Assembly: GCA_965249955.1 (NCBI GenBank)
Contig: OZ252261.1
Span: forward strand, 1,984,001 to 2,048,000
Direction of reading: 5' to 3'
From: SB11 sp965249955
GTDB taxonomy: Bacteria; Bacteroidota; Bacteroidia; UBA8524
Length of the DNA: 64,000 bases
How positions within the stretch are numbered: the first letter of the stretch is position 1; every line of letters begins with the position of its first letter. Positions 16,636 to 25,984 of this stretch are shown in pieces. Position numbers and translations under genes: made by a program. Under the pieces are notes generated by a model. The model was not told where the DNA came from, ran no database searches, and was given only the letters and a program-made list of their open reading frames with translations.

Positions 16636-17607
16636 ATGGAAGAATTTGAAAAAAGGGTAGATACCGAACAACTACATCAATCTGTAGAAAAAATCAGGCA
16701 AGAGTTGGCCAAAGTAATAGTAGGCCAGCACCGTATGATAGACCAAATGATTGCAGCTCTTTTGGCCAATGGGCACGTATTGCTTGAGGGTGTACCGGGT
16801 ATAGCAAAAACCCTAACCAGTAAATTACTGGCCAAAACATTTTCGGTAGCCTTTTCGCGCATACAGTTTACACCCGATTTGATGCCTAGCGATATTATAG
16901 GTACATCGGTATACAACCAAAAAACCAGTGAGTTTGAGTTTAGAAAAGGCCCTGTATTTAGCAATATTGTACTGATAGACGAGATAAATCGTGCGCCTGC
17001 CAAAACCCAAGCAGCTTTGTTTGAAGTGATGGAAGAACGCCAAATAACTGCCGATGGCACTACCTATACGCTTACACCGCCGTTTATTGTGTTTGCCACC
17101 CAAAACCCCATTGAGCAAGAAGGCACTTACCGCCTACCCGAAGCACAATTGGATAGGTTTTTATTTAAAATTGAAATACAATACCCTAGCCTTGAGGAAG
17201 AGATAAAAATACTTACCGATTTTAATAAGTTGGATAGTGCACATCCAATGGATTTAATTTCGCCCGTAATAAGCAGGGAAGAGTTGTTGCAACATCAAGC
17301 AACTGTAAAACAAATAATAATTGAAGATAAGCTATTGGGCTATATAGCAGCGTTGGTGCAGCAGTCGCGCAATTTTGCTGGGTTGTATTTAGGTGCATCA
17401 CCTCGTGCATCATTAAACATTATGAATGCAGCAAAAGCATTTGCGGCTATGAATGGCCGTGATTTTGTAACACCTGATGATGTACAAGAAGCTGTATACC
17501 CTGTTTTGCGCCACCGCGTGATACTTACCCCTGAAAAAGAAATGGAAGGCGCCAGTGCCAACGATATAGTGAAACAACTGATAGAAAAGGTAGAAGTGCC
17601 TAGGTAA
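16636..17607 (+). CDS. MoxR family AAA+ ATPase
   Basis: A 323-residue AAA+ ATPase of the MoxR class, whose members act as chaperones in assembly or metal insertion of partner complexes. Walker A GVPGIAKT is at 52-59 and Walker B IVLIDEIN at 111-118. The sensor-1 region FIVFATQNPIEQEGTYRLPEAQLDRF and the C-terminal lid with GASPRAS (sensor-2 Arg) are complete. It ends the operon, followed by a strong terminator at 17635-17672. The VWA/DUF58 gene normally next to this kind of MoxR is missing here. Confidence 0.95.
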   Translation: MEEFEKRVDTEQLHQSVEKIRQELAKVIVGQHRMIDQMIAALLANGHVLLEGVPGIAKTLTSKLLAKTFSVAFSRIQFTPDLMPSDIIGTSVYNQKTSEFEFRKGPVFSNIVLIDEINRAPAKTQAALFEVMEERQITADGTTYTLTPPFIVFATQNPIEQEGTYRLPEAQLDRFLFKIEIQYPSLEEEIKILTDFNKLDSAHPMDLISPVISREELLQHQATVKQIIIEDKLLGYIAALVQQSRNFAGLYLGASPRASLNIMNAAKAFAAMNGRDFVTPDDVQEAVYPVLRHRVILTPEKEMEGASANDIVKQLIEKVEVPR

Positions 17608-17634
17608 TCCTATTTCATTGAGTCGTCTTGAACC

Positions 17635-17672
17635 AAAAAGGGCAGATACTTACTAAAGTATCTGCCCTTTTT
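17635..17672. terminator. Terminator after the MoxR operon
   Basis: AAAAAGGGCAGATACTT (17635-17651), loop ACTA, and the perfect complement at 17656-17672, a 17-bp stem with T-rich ends on both strands. It can serve the MoxR operon and the convergent M1 aminopeptidase gene. A small hairpin GTTGGTT-GAA-AACCAAC follows at 17681-17697. Confidence 0.85.
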
Positions 17673-17712
17673 GTTGTGCGGTTGGTTGAAAACCAACTAC
17701 TTTTATGATTAA

Positions 17713-17746
17713 AGTCCGCAGGAAGACTTAAGTCTTCCTGCGGACT
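17713..17746. repeat. Perfect 17-bp loopless palindrome
   Basis: AGTCCGCAGGAAGACTT (17713-17729) is followed directly by its exact complement (17730-17746). The centre GACTTAAGTC is shared with palindromes at 5733-5743 and, with one extra central base, at 6349-6397. It may be a second terminator for the M1 gene or a dispersed palindromic repeat. Confidence 0.65.
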
Positions 17747-17790
17747 GTATTTTTTATAGAATAGTTTTTTAAACCTATGTGTAATGCTGG

Positions 17791-17833
17791 CTCGAGCGTC
17801 CGCTCGTGCCCAAAATATAGAAGCGTCCGCTTC
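17791..17833. repeat. Pair of AGCGTCCGCT palindromes
   Basis: GAGCG-TC-CGCTC at 17794-17805 (within a GGCTCGAG...TCGTGCC context) and GAAGCGTCCGCTTC at 17820-17833 lie between convergent genes. Closely similar palindromes occur at 50005-50050, so this is a repeat family within the window. Confidence 0.65.
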
Positions 17834-17858
17834 AATAGTCATAGATAAAACCCTACAC

Positions 17859-19742
17859 CTATTGTGCAGCAGCGGCATTATATCCTAGCATCTCATCAAT
17901 AGTATTGTACGATACTGAGTGATAGCCTGGGCGAGCTTTTTTGTACACTTCTAAAGCCCACTTTTTACCATCGGATGTTTTAGCTAGTTTACCATACAAG
18001 GGTTTCAAAAACTTACGTCGGCCAACAGCTATTAAAAACGCTTCCATTTTTGGGTAGGCTTTTGTGTAGTTGGTAGCAATAGCCCTTTGGAACCAATCGC
18101 ACGCTATTTCACTATTACCTGTATTGGTAAAATTAAAGGCGGCATCCAAATCAGCCATTTGTGCCAATGTTAAGTTATCAGGCAATTGACGCAAAAAATA
18201 TTGCCAGTGATGAGTAGTCCAGTTAGTAGTATCTAGTGTGCCGGCGTTTTTCCCTCCTTTAAAAGCCACTACCTGAGCAATTACCTTATCAAACTCACCC
18301 GATTGTGGTTGGGGGCAGTTGGCCGGTAATCCCGGGTAGTATACCCATTTTTCAATCTGTATTTGATTTTGTAATGCACTATCAGAGTGTATCAATTCTT
18401 TATCAAGATAAATTAAAAACTCCTCAGTAGTCATAGTTGAAAAAGCAAACGTTTTAAAGTAGGTTTTTACAAAATTATCCCACTTCTCACGTCCAACTGC
18501 ATTTTCTATCGTACGTAAAAAGAAATAGCCTTTTTCGTAAGCAATATCGCTCACGCCATCATCAGGGTCTCGGCCTTCAAGTGCCAACTTCAAATGGGTG
18601 TCGGGGTGTGTTTCACCAAAATCGGCAATACTGTTTTTCAACTCACCCAATGCAAGCGATGCTTGCATCTCGCTAAGTTCTTTGCCGTATATTTTTTCCA
18701 TTATACGACGTTCAAAGTACACGGTAAAACCCTCGTTTAGCCAAAAGTCATTCCATGTAGCATTAGTAACCAAATTACCACTCCAGCTATGCGCCAACTC
18801 ATGTGCAATAAGTGATACCAAAGAGCGGTCGCCGGCAATAATTGTAGGAGTAGCAAAAGTAAGGCGTGGGTTTTCCATTCCACCAAAAGGGAAACTAGGC
18901 GGAAGCACTATTACATCGTATTTACCCCAAGCATAAGGGCCATATAAGTCGCCTGCACTGTCAATCATTTGCTCTAAGTCAGCAAACTCCCAAGCACTTT
19001 TTTCAATCATATTAGGCTCGGCATATACGCCACAATCCTTGCCCAAGCTGCGGTATTCAAAATCGCCAATAGTAATAGCCATTAGGTAACTGGGTATAGC
19101 TTGTGGCATATTAAATGTATATACACCGTCGCTGTGTAGCGTGGTATCGTTTTCGGCACTCATCAGCACCATTAGTTTTGGGTCGGTAGTTATTTTGGCA
19201 CTATATGTAAATTTTACACCGGGGCCATCTTGTAGAGGAATCCAAGTACGAGCAAGTATAGCTTGTGATTGGCTAAACAAAAAAGGGTGCTCTTTGCCGC
19301 TGGTTTGTGCCGGCGATAGCCATTGCAATGCTTTCGCATTGGGGCTGGTAGTATAGTATACTTTTACCTTTTGGGTGGTTGGTAGTATAGATATCTTTAG
19401 GCTTTGGCCAAGGTGCTCGTCGTCTTTACCCAACTCAAAAGTAGTTTCAGAGCCGTTGTCCAGTTCTACTTTTTTTATGGTAAGGTCTTTTGTGTCTAGC
19501 CAAAGCTCGTTAGCGTTGGTTTTATTCTCTAAAGTTAATTCGGCAAAGCCATCTAATGTTTTTGTTGAAAAATTGGCAGCAAGGTCTAAGTGTAAGTGTT
19601 TTATGGCAACATCACTAGGTTTTGCATATGAATGTGGATCTTTTACTATCATGGTCTGGTTTTTGTTTTTATTGTTTTGTTCGGGAGAACAATAAGCGAA
19701 AACTAATGTCGTTAACAGTATTGGAAAAATCTTTTTTCTCAT
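17859..19742 (-). CDS. M1 family zinc aminopeptidase, lipoprotein
   Basis: A 627-residue metallopeptidase of the M1 (leukotriene A4 hydrolase-like) family that removes N-terminal residues from peptides. I choose ATG 19742; the open frame reaches TTG 19754. A signal ending AYC (Cys18) suggests a lipoprotein exposed outside the inner membrane. The exopeptidase motif GGMENP is at about 287-292. The zinc site HELAH is at 314-318, with the third ligand Glu337 in FWLNEGF. An alpha-helical C-terminal domain (about 450-627) is of LTA4H type. It is a single gene, convergent with the MoxR operon. The signal implies use of extracytoplasmic peptides. Confidence 0.95.
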   Translation of the reverse strand: MRKKIFPILLTTLVFAYCSPEQNNKNKNQTMIVKDPHSYAKPSDVAIKHLHLDLAANFSTKTLDGFAELTLENKTNANELWLDTKDLTIKKVELDNGSETTFELGKDDEHLGQSLKISILPTTQKVKVYYTTSPNAKALQWLSPAQTSGKEHPFLFSQSQAILARTWIPLQDGPGVKFTYSAKITTDPKLMVLMSAENDTTLHSDGVYTFNMPQAIPSYLMAITIGDFEYRSLGKDCGVYAEPNMIEKSAWEFADLEQMIDSAGDLYGPYAWGKYDVIVLPPSFPFGGMENPRLTFATPTIIAGDRSLVSLIAHELAHSWSGNLVTNATWNDFWLNEGFTVYFERRIMEKIYGKELSEMQASLALGELKNSIADFGETHPDTHLKLALEGRDPDDGVSDIAYEKGYFFLRTIENAVGREKWDNFVKTYFKTFAFSTMTTEEFLIYLDKELIHSDSALQNQIQIEKWVYYPGLPANCPQPQSGEFDKVIAQVVAFKGGKNAGTLDTTNWTTHHWQYFLRQLPDNLTLAQMADLDAAFNFTNTGNSEIACDWFQRAIATNYTKAYPKMEAFLIAVGRRKFLKPLYGKLAKTSDGKKWALEVYKKARPGYHSVSYNTIDEMLGYNAAAAQ

Positions 19743-19842
19743 GTTTGCGCCCAAATATGCAGAAAAAGATAGAATTATATAGGCCTATTGTAAAAATTTA
19801 TCTAAATAGCACCAATGAAAATAATTTTTTCACCAAAAAACA

Positions 19843-19850
19843 TAAATTTG
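19843..19850 (+). promoter_or_regulatory. Candidate promoter -7 element
   Basis: TAAATTTG matches TAnnTTTG. If used, transcription starts near 19857, downstream of the ATG at 19815. That rules that ATG out and points to TTG 19887 for the following gene. Confidence 0.4.
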
Positions 19851-19886
19851 CTCACCTTTGTTAGTTACATAATTGATTTCAAAATT

Positions 19887-20651
19887 TTGGTAAACAAGAT
19901 ATTAAGAAAACCCAGCAGGGCTGTTTTTACCCTACTGTTGATTGCTTTAAGCGGTTTTGCGTTGCATGCACAACCCGGCAGTGACCCTTACAATAACACT
20001 ACTGACACTACTTACGATAGTTACTATGACGAGAATATAGACGGAAACGACTATAATTTTGACGATTATAGCTATGATAATAAGGAGGAAGCACCGAAGA
20101 AACCTGAAAAGAAACCTTATGTGCGCATAAAAATGCCCGTTGATACAATTACTGAGTTGATTTCTTACGAGGATGTGATTGAACAAAACGAATCGTACTA
20201 CGACTCGTTATATATACGTGCAAAGCGTTGGGTACACACCCATTGGGGAACGCCCTATGCCGCCAAAAAGCGCGATAAAAAAGACAATGCAGAGTTATAC
20301 GTTGATGATGTGTTGTACGAGAAGTTTAAGGCTAAGGTAACTGTGCCCTTAAAGGTGAGGTATAATAAATTTTCGGCTTCTGAGTATGGCCAACTGCAAT
20401 TTACCATTACCATGCGTTTTAAAGACGGTAAGTATAAGTTTACTATAACTAATTTGGTGCACTTACTGCCTGAAACATCAGACAAGAAAGATATAAACTA
20501 CGTGTACATGGAGTTTTATATGAAATCTGAACGCAATGTGGTAAACTACGATAGGTATTTGCGTGCTGCGGATGGATCTATACAAAACTTAGTGAAAGAT
20601 ATGCGCAAATTTATGCGTGAGCCTGTTGAGCTTGACGAGGACGATTGGTAG
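19887..20651 (+). CDS. Exported protein with DUF4468-like domain
   Basis: A 254-residue protein from TTG 19887. The frame is open from ATG 19815, but those 24 residues spoil the signal peptide and precede the likely promoter. The signal runs through AVFTLLLIALSGFALHAQP. A very acidic, Asp- and Tyr-rich linker (about 30-70) follows. Then comes a domain with DVLYEKFKAKVTVPLKVRYNK, a strand-rich GQLQFTITMRFKDGKYKFTITNLVH block and a C-terminal helix. That pattern fits DUF4468 (TATA-box-binding-like fold) proteins of Bacteroidota. Function unknown; monocistronic, ended by the terminator at 20678-20712. Confidence 0.8.
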   Translation: MVNKILRKPSRAVFTLLLIALSGFALHAQPGSDPYNNTTDTTYDSYYDENIDGNDYNFDDYSYDNKEEAPKKPEKKPYVRIKMPVDTITELISYEDVIEQNESYYDSLYIRAKRWVHTHWGTPYAAKKRDKKDNAELYVDDVLYEKFKAKVTVPLKVRYNKFSASEYGQLQFTITMRFKDGKYKFTITNLVHLLPETSDKKDINYVYMEFYMKSERNVVNYDRYLRAADGSIQNLVKDMRKFMREPVELDEDDW

Positions 20652-20677
20652 TATTTTGCTTTTCAGCAACATTATAT

Positions 20678-20712
20678 AACTAAAAAAGCGGCTATTAGCC
20701 GCTTTTTTAGTT
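20678..20712. terminator. Bidirectional terminator
   Basis: AACTAAAAAAGCGGCT (20678-20693), loop ATT, and the exact complement at 20697-20712. The stem has A-rich and T-rich flanks, so it works for the convergent DUF4468-like and DUF4834 genes. Confidence 0.9.
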
Positions 20713-20734
20713 AAGAGTAAATTTCAGTTTTGGA

Positions 20735-20956
20735 TTATTTCACCTCTTCATAATCTACATATTCGCCCATATCATCACTTTTGTGTGGGCCTTGGTCTTC
20801 ATTGCTTATTATTTTCACATCGCCTTCTTGCTTCTTCTTCGAATTGCCGTTTTGGTGGTAGTGATAGTTTTTAACCGTTACATTGGGTTGAAACAAACCA
20901 CGAAAAACACGAACGATAAGATAAAAGAGGACAAGAATGCCTATAAAACGTAACAT
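20735..20956 (-). CDS. DUF4834 family small membrane protein
   Basis: A 73-residue protein with one N-terminal membrane helix (about 4-20, IGILVLFYLIVRVFRGLF) and a charged tail rich in His, Lys, Glu and Asp ending YVDYEEVK. This layout matches DUF4834, found in Bacteroidota. It follows carB by only 8 bases and is probably co-transcribed with it. No function is known. Confidence 0.8.
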   Translation of the reverse strand: MLRFIGILVLFYLIVRVFRGLFQPNVTVKNYHYHQNGNSKKKQEGDVKIISNEDQGPHKSDDMGEYVDYEEVK

Positions 20957-20964
20957 AGTATTAA

Positions 20965-23781
20965 TTATTTACTTAGGAACATCGATTTTTCTTTGTAGAA
21001 CTGGCGGAAAAGAGGGTCGTTCAAATCTTTAATAAATAAGATTGCCTCACCTGTCGATTTCATTTCAGGCCCTAACTCTTTGTTAACTTTTGGGAATTTA
21101 TCAAAAGAGAAAACGGGTTGTTTTATGGCGTAGCCCTCCAGTTTTTCTTCAAACGTAAAGTCTTTTATTTTGTTTGCCCCCAACATCACTTTTGTAGCAA
21201 TGTTTACATAAGGTATTTGGTAGGCTTTGCAAATAAAGGGCACTGTGCGCGATGCACGCGGGTTAGCCTCTATAACGTATACTTTGTCGTTTTTTATAGC
21301 AAACTGAATGTTTAACAAACCGCGTACATTAAGTGCTTTAGCCAGTTTTATAGAGTACTCTTCCATTTTATCTTTTGCCTGTTGCGAAAGGCTAAATGGA
21401 GGTAATACCGCCGAAGAATCACCACTGTGTATACCTGCAGGCTCAATGTGCTCCATCATACCTATAATGTGCACATCATCACCATCACTAATACTGTCAG
21501 TTTCAGCTTCTTCAGCGCGGTCTAAGAAATGGTCAATCAGCACACGGTTACCGGGCAAATCTCCCAACAAACCAATTACTGCTGTTTCCAATTCCTCGTC
21601 GTTAATTACTATTTTCATCCCTTGTCCGCCCAAAACATAGCTAGGGCGTACCAACACAGGGTAACCTACGCGATTGGCTACCTCAAGAGCTTCATCAGCA
21701 TCAAGGGCAACACCATAATCGGGGTAGGGGATGTCTAATTCTTTTAGCAAATCTGAAAAACGGCCACGGTCTTCAGCAATATCCATATTATCGTACGATG
21801 TACCAATAATTTTAATGCCTTTTTCGTGTAGCTTTTCTGATAGTTTCAGAGCCGTTTGCCCACCCAATTGCACTATTACGCCTTCAGGTTTCTCCATCTC
21901 TATAAGCTCATACAAATGCTCCCAAAATACAGGCTCAAAGTACAGCTTGTCTGCCATATCAAAATCGGTTGATACAGTTTCGGGGTTACAGTTAATCATT
22001 ATGGCCTCGTAGCCGCACTCTTTGGCTGCTAATAAGCCGTGTACACAGCTATAATCAAACTCTATACCTTGCCCAATACGGTTGGGGCCTGATCCTAATA
22101 CTATTATTTTCTTCTTGTCCGTAACTACTGATTCGTTCTCACCATCAAAGGTTGAGTAAAAGTAGTTGGTATTGCTTGGAAACTCTGCTGAGCAGGTATC
22201 CACCATTTTATATACTCTATTTATACCCAGTTGCTTACGCCTGTTGTATACATCGTCTTCGGTACAGTTTTTTAGCAAATAGGCTATTTGTGCATCACTA
22301 TATCCTTTTTGTTTTGCTTCCATCATCAATTCGGAAGGTATATTTTCAAGGCTAAAGCGTTTTATTTCGCTATCGGTTTTAACCAAATCCTGAATTTGCA
22401 TTAAAAACCAACGGTCTATTTGTGTTATTTTTTGCACTGTGGTGATGGGTACACCTAGTGATATAGCATCTTTTATGTAGAATAACCTATCCCACGACGG
22501 GTTTTCCAGTTTCGATACAATTTTTTCAAGGTTGGTTTCGTGCATACCGTCAGCACCCAACCCTATTTTTTTAATTTCTAGCGATTGACAGGCTTTTTGC
22601 AAGGCTTCTTGAAAGCTGCGGCCTATTGCCATTACCTCGCCTACCGATTTCATTTGAAGGCCTAAGCGGGTATCAGCGTCTTTAAATTTATCAAAATTCC
22701 AACGTGGTATTTTTACTATCACGTAATCAATAGCAGGCTCAAAAAACGCTGATGTTGTTTTAGTTACAGGGTTTTTAAGCTCAGAAAGCGTATAACCCAT
22801 CGCCAATTTGGCCGCAATTTTTGCTATAGGATATCCTGTAGCTTTTGAGGCCAATGCTGATGAACGCGATACACGTGGGTTTATTTCTACTGATATTATA
22901 GCTTCGTCTTCAGGGTTTACGGCAAACTGCACATTACACCCGCCTGCAAATGTGCCAATGGCGCGCATCATTTTAAGGGCAAGGTTGCGCATTTCTTGGA
23001 AGCAAGTATCGCTCAACGTCATAGCAGGAGCCACAGTAATGCTATCTCCTGTATGTATTCCCATAGGGTCAAAATTCTCTATGGTACATATTACAGCTAT
23101 GTTATCGTCTTTATCGCGTAGTAATTCTAACTCGTATTCTCTCCAGCCAAACACTGCTTTTTCTACCAAAACTTCGTGTGTGGGCGAGGCTTGCAAACCA
23201 CGGCTAAGGGCGGCATCAAACTCTTCTTTTTTCCATACAAAGCCACCGCCTGTACCGCCTAATGTGTACGATGGGCGAATAACTAAGGGGAAACCTATTT
23301 TTTGTGCTATTTCTTTTCCTTCTAAGAATGAGTTGGCGACTTTTGATGGAGCCACACCAATACCCAAATCTATCATTAGTTGGCGAAACTGCTCACGATT
23401 TTCTGTTTTCTCAATCGCGGCAATATCAACACCAATAATTTTTACATTGTATTTATCCCAAAGGCCAATTTCGTCGGCTTCTTTGCAAAGGTTTAGTGCT
23501 GTTTGTCCGCCCATGGTAGGCAGTACAGCATCTATTTGGCGTTCTTGTAGTATTTGTTCTAATGAAGTAACTGTAAGCGGCAACAAATAAATTTTGTCGG
23601 CAGTTACAGGGTCGGTCATTATTGTAGCAGGGTTAGAGTTGATAAGGGTAACGTCAACACCTTCTTCTTTTAATGAACGTGCTGCTTGGCTTCCTGAATA
23701 ATCAAACTCGCAGGCTTGACCTATAATAATAGGGCCGCTGCCTATAATTAGAACGGACTTTATAGATGGATCTTTGGGCAT
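20965..23781 (-). CDS. carB: Carbamoyl-phosphate synthase large subunit, without the C-terminal allosteric domain
   Basis: Makes carbamoyl phosphate from ammonia (supplied by CarA), bicarbonate and two ATP, for pyrimidine and arginine synthesis. Both ATP-grasp halves are complete: N-terminal VLIIGSGPIIIGQACEFDYSG (about 10-30) and its duplicate IIVLGSGPNRIGQGIEFDYS near 556-575. Each half has its ATP-grasp core with VEINPRVSRSSALASKATG and VIEANPRASRTVPF. The protein has 938 residues, while E. coli CarB has 1073. It stops at about where the methylglyoxal-synthase-like regulatory domain (UMP/ornithine/IMP binding) begins. The stop codon is followed directly by intergenic DNA and another gene, so this looks like a settled form. 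carA is not in the window. Confidence 0.97.
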   Translation of the reverse strand: MPKDPSIKSVLIIGSGPIIIGQACEFDYSGSQAARSLKEEGVDVTLINSNPATIMTDPVTADKIYLLPLTVTSLEQILQERQIDAVLPTMGGQTALNLCKEADEIGLWDKYNVKIIGVDIAAIEKTENREQFRQLMIDLGIGVAPSKVANSFLEGKEIAQKIGFPLVIRPSYTLGGTGGGFVWKKEEFDAALSRGLQASPTHEVLVEKAVFGWREYELELLRDKDDNIAVICTIENFDPMGIHTGDSITVAPAMTLSDTCFQEMRNLALKMMRAIGTFAGGCNVQFAVNPEDEAIISVEINPRVSRSSALASKATGYPIAKIAAKLAMGYTLSELKNPVTKTTSAFFEPAIDYVIVKIPRWNFDKFKDADTRLGLQMKSVGEVMAIGRSFQEALQKACQSLEIKKIGLGADGMHETNLEKIVSKLENPSWDRLFYIKDAISLGVPITTVQKITQIDRWFLMQIQDLVKTDSEIKRFSLENIPSELMMEAKQKGYSDAQIAYLLKNCTEDDVYNRRKQLGINRVYKMVDTCSAEFPSNTNYFYSTFDGENESVVTDKKKIIVLGSGPNRIGQGIEFDYSCVHGLLAAKECGYEAIMINCNPETVSTDFDMADKLYFEPVFWEHLYELIEMEKPEGVIVQLGGQTALKLSEKLHEKGIKIIGTSYDNMDIAEDRGRFSDLLKELDIPYPDYGVALDADEALEVANRVGYPVLVRPSYVLGGQGMKIVINDEELETAVIGLLGDLPGNRVLIDHFLDRAEEAETDSISDGDDVHIIGMMEHIEPAGIHSGDSSAVLPPFSLSQQAKDKMEEYSIKLAKALNVRGLLNIQFAIKNDKVYVIEANPRASRTVPFICKAYQIPYVNIATKVMLGANKIKDFTFEEKLEGYAIKQPVFSFDKFPKVNKELGPEMKSTGEAILFIKDLNDPLFRQFYKEKSMFLSK

Positions 23782-23880
23782 AATTTTTTGTAAGAGTAGC
23801 TTAAAACAAATTGCGCGAAGATAAACAGAAAAGCCGTAATGGAGGGTATTAATGGTAAAAAAGCCTGTAAAGACTTGTTT

Positions 23881-25848
23881 TTAAGTGTTTTCAACAGGTG
23901 TGGTAACAAAGTTGTTTAGCTCCTGTGCATTGTATGTTTTATTTACTATCTCATGTATTATTTTATCCAGCTTATTGGTTGATACTACTATTAGTCTTAA
24001 CAACTCCCTGTTTTCAGGGTCGGCAGGGTTAGTGTGGTTAAATAAGCCTACAAGTGCCATAATAGTACTGAGGGGTGCTCTTACTTCGTGCGATTGCATC
24101 CACGCTATTTCTCTTAGTTTTTTGTTTTGTTGCTCAATATTTAGCTCGTAGTTTTTACGTTCAGTAATATCTCTAGCAAAGCAACTAATTCCGGTAATTT
24201 CTTCGGCTGATGTTATGGGGTTAAAATATATCTCTAACCAAGTTTGTTTTTCATTCGCATCGTTGTAAGGATATTCTATAGAAAATGCTTCGCCATTTAA
24301 GCCTCTTAGGTAGTAAATTTGCCAGTTATTATAGATAGCCGCATCCATTTTGTTAGGCAATGCGGTTGCTCCCTCTACTATCTTAGTGTTAAAGTTAATT
24401 TCGGTAAAATTGATAAATGCTTTATTGGCCGATATTATTTTTTTGTTTTTATCTATTGACCAGATTAAATCTGATGTGGTATTTATTAGTGCTTTTAGGT
24501 TGTTTTTGGTGGTTGCAATTTCGTTATGCATTAGACGCGTTTCAGTTACGTCAGCAAAGTATATGGCTAAGCCTGCGGGGTTGGGGTATACATTGCATAC
24601 ATACCATTTTTTTTGATTAAAGTATTGGGTTTCAAAATTTTTGGGTTCTTGGTTTTGTGCGGCATTTGTTAGGTAATTATAAAACGGAGTTTCAATTAGT
24701 TGGGGATAAAGCTGCCAAATTTGTTTACCCAATAACTCATCAGTGCTTTTATTGGTTATTTTTTGAAATACTTTGTTTATGTAGGTAAACCGCCATTCTT
24801 TATCAAGGGTAATAAACCCATCGGTAATGGCATCTAATATTTTTGCAATATGCAGGGTATAGGATAAAAACTTTTGTTCTGATTCTCGCAAACTGGTAAT
24901 ATCAGTAGCTACACCGTGTATTTCTTTTGGATTACCTTGTTCATCATAAGAGAGGGAGGATTTATCAAGCACTATTTTTATTTGCCCTTGTTTATCTATT
25001 ACGCGATATTCTGTTTCGGCCGAACCATTGTGTTGCAACTCTGCAATGGCATTAGTCATTTTCTCTTTATCATCGGGGTGCACACGTTTAAACCATAAAT
25101 TACTATCGGCATAAAACTCAGCAGGGCTATAGCCTGATACTTTTTGGCAGGCACTACTTATAAAAAGCATTTTGTAATTGTTTGCAGTGCATGCCCACAC
25201 TACATCGTTTACGCTAGAGAGTATTTCGTTTAGCCTACGTTTAAAATTCCCTAAATCCAGACTTAGTTTAATTATTTCTTGCTGTGCCAGGGCTTTTTCG
25301 CTTACATCTAGCGCCAGCACCATCCGCGCTTTTTGGTTGCCAAATATTGTTGGAGCCGAATAGATGTTTACATAAAATAACTCGCCATTCTTTTTTTTAT
25401 GTGTAAACACGCCATTGTTTGCAATGTCGTCATTAAGCGTTTTGATATTTTCTATAACAATTTGACGTTCGGTTGTGGGGCGTATATCTAAGATAGTCAT
25501 GCCCAACCACTCATCATCGGCATAGGCGTATGTTTTTAGCGCAGCTTTATTTATGGCTAAAAATTTTAAGGTTTTTAAATCATACACCCACATAGGGTTA
25601 GGATTTTTTTCAAAAAGGTGACGGTACTGTTTTTCTAGTTTTGATAGTTTTTTGAATGAGTAGTTGGAGTATAAAAACAGGGCTAATCCACTAAGCAAAA
25701 CAAAGCTAAGGCCCTTTATTACAGTAAAGTAAAAAACCTGTGTGGCTGTAAGGTTATTATTGTGTGCAAATTCTTCGAGGCGAAAATCGCCAATAAACAC
25801 CCATAAACAGCCAATAATAATATATGCAATTGTTATTCTTTTTGCCAA
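23881..25848 (-). CDS. Multi-PAS membrane sensor ending in a histidine-kinase-like dimerisation helix pair
   Basis: A 655-residue sensor starting at TTG 25848; no in-frame ATG precedes the first membrane helix. Two N-terminal transmembrane helices (about 5-20 and 48-65) are followed by at least four PAS domains between about 80 and 570. The PAS boundaries are marked by EKQYRHLFEKNPNPMW, DVVWACTANNYK, ILDAITDGFITLDKEWR and LINTTSDLIWSIDK. The end has REIAWMQSHEVRAPLSTIMALVGL, a HisKA-type motif with His587, and a second helix. The protein stops about 69 residues after that His. No HATPase domain follows within it or in the next gene. It may act as a scaffold or phospho-acceptor partner, or be an inactive relative. 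Confidence 0.87.
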   Translation of the reverse strand: MAKRITIAYIIIGCLWVFIGDFRLEEFAHNNNLTATQVFYFTVIKGLSFVLLSGLALFLYSNYSFKKLSKLEKQYRHLFEKNPNPMWVYDLKTLKFLAINKAALKTYAYADDEWLGMTILDIRPTTERQIVIENIKTLNDDIANNGVFTHKKKNGELFYVNIYSAPTIFGNQKARMVLALDVSEKALAQQEIIKLSLDLGNFKRRLNEILSSVNDVVWACTANNYKMLFISSACQKVSGYSPAEFYADSNLWFKRVHPDDKEKMTNAIAELQHNGSAETEYRVIDKQGQIKIVLDKSSLSYDEQGNPKEIHGVATDITSLRESEQKFLSYTLHIAKILDAITDGFITLDKEWRFTYINKVFQKITNKSTDELLGKQIWQLYPQLIETPFYNYLTNAAQNQEPKNFETQYFNQKKWYVCNVYPNPAGLAIYFADVTETRLMHNEIATTKNNLKALINTTSDLIWSIDKNKKIISANKAFINFTEINFNTKIVEGATALPNKMDAAIYNNWQIYYLRGLNGEAFSIEYPYNDANEKQTWLEIYFNPITSAEEITGISCFARDITERKNYELNIEQQNKKLREIAWMQSHEVRAPLSTIMALVGLFNHTNPADPENRELLRLIVVSTNKLDKIIHEIVNKTYNAQELNNFVTTPVENT

Positions 25849-25984
25849 AATAACAAGTGTTTCTTCTTGTGTATAAAAGAAACGCGTTTACCAAAATTAA
25901 TAATAAAAAGGCACTAATGCTATTTATTATTAATATTATAAGTTTATTTGGAAAAAGGGTGAGAGGAATAGAGCGATGGTATAA

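Noticed and set aside
22808..23590. 260-codon open frame opposite carB
   Set aside because: It lies wholly inside carB on the other strand, its residues are Ser/Ile/Phe-rich without domain pattern, and carB is certain.
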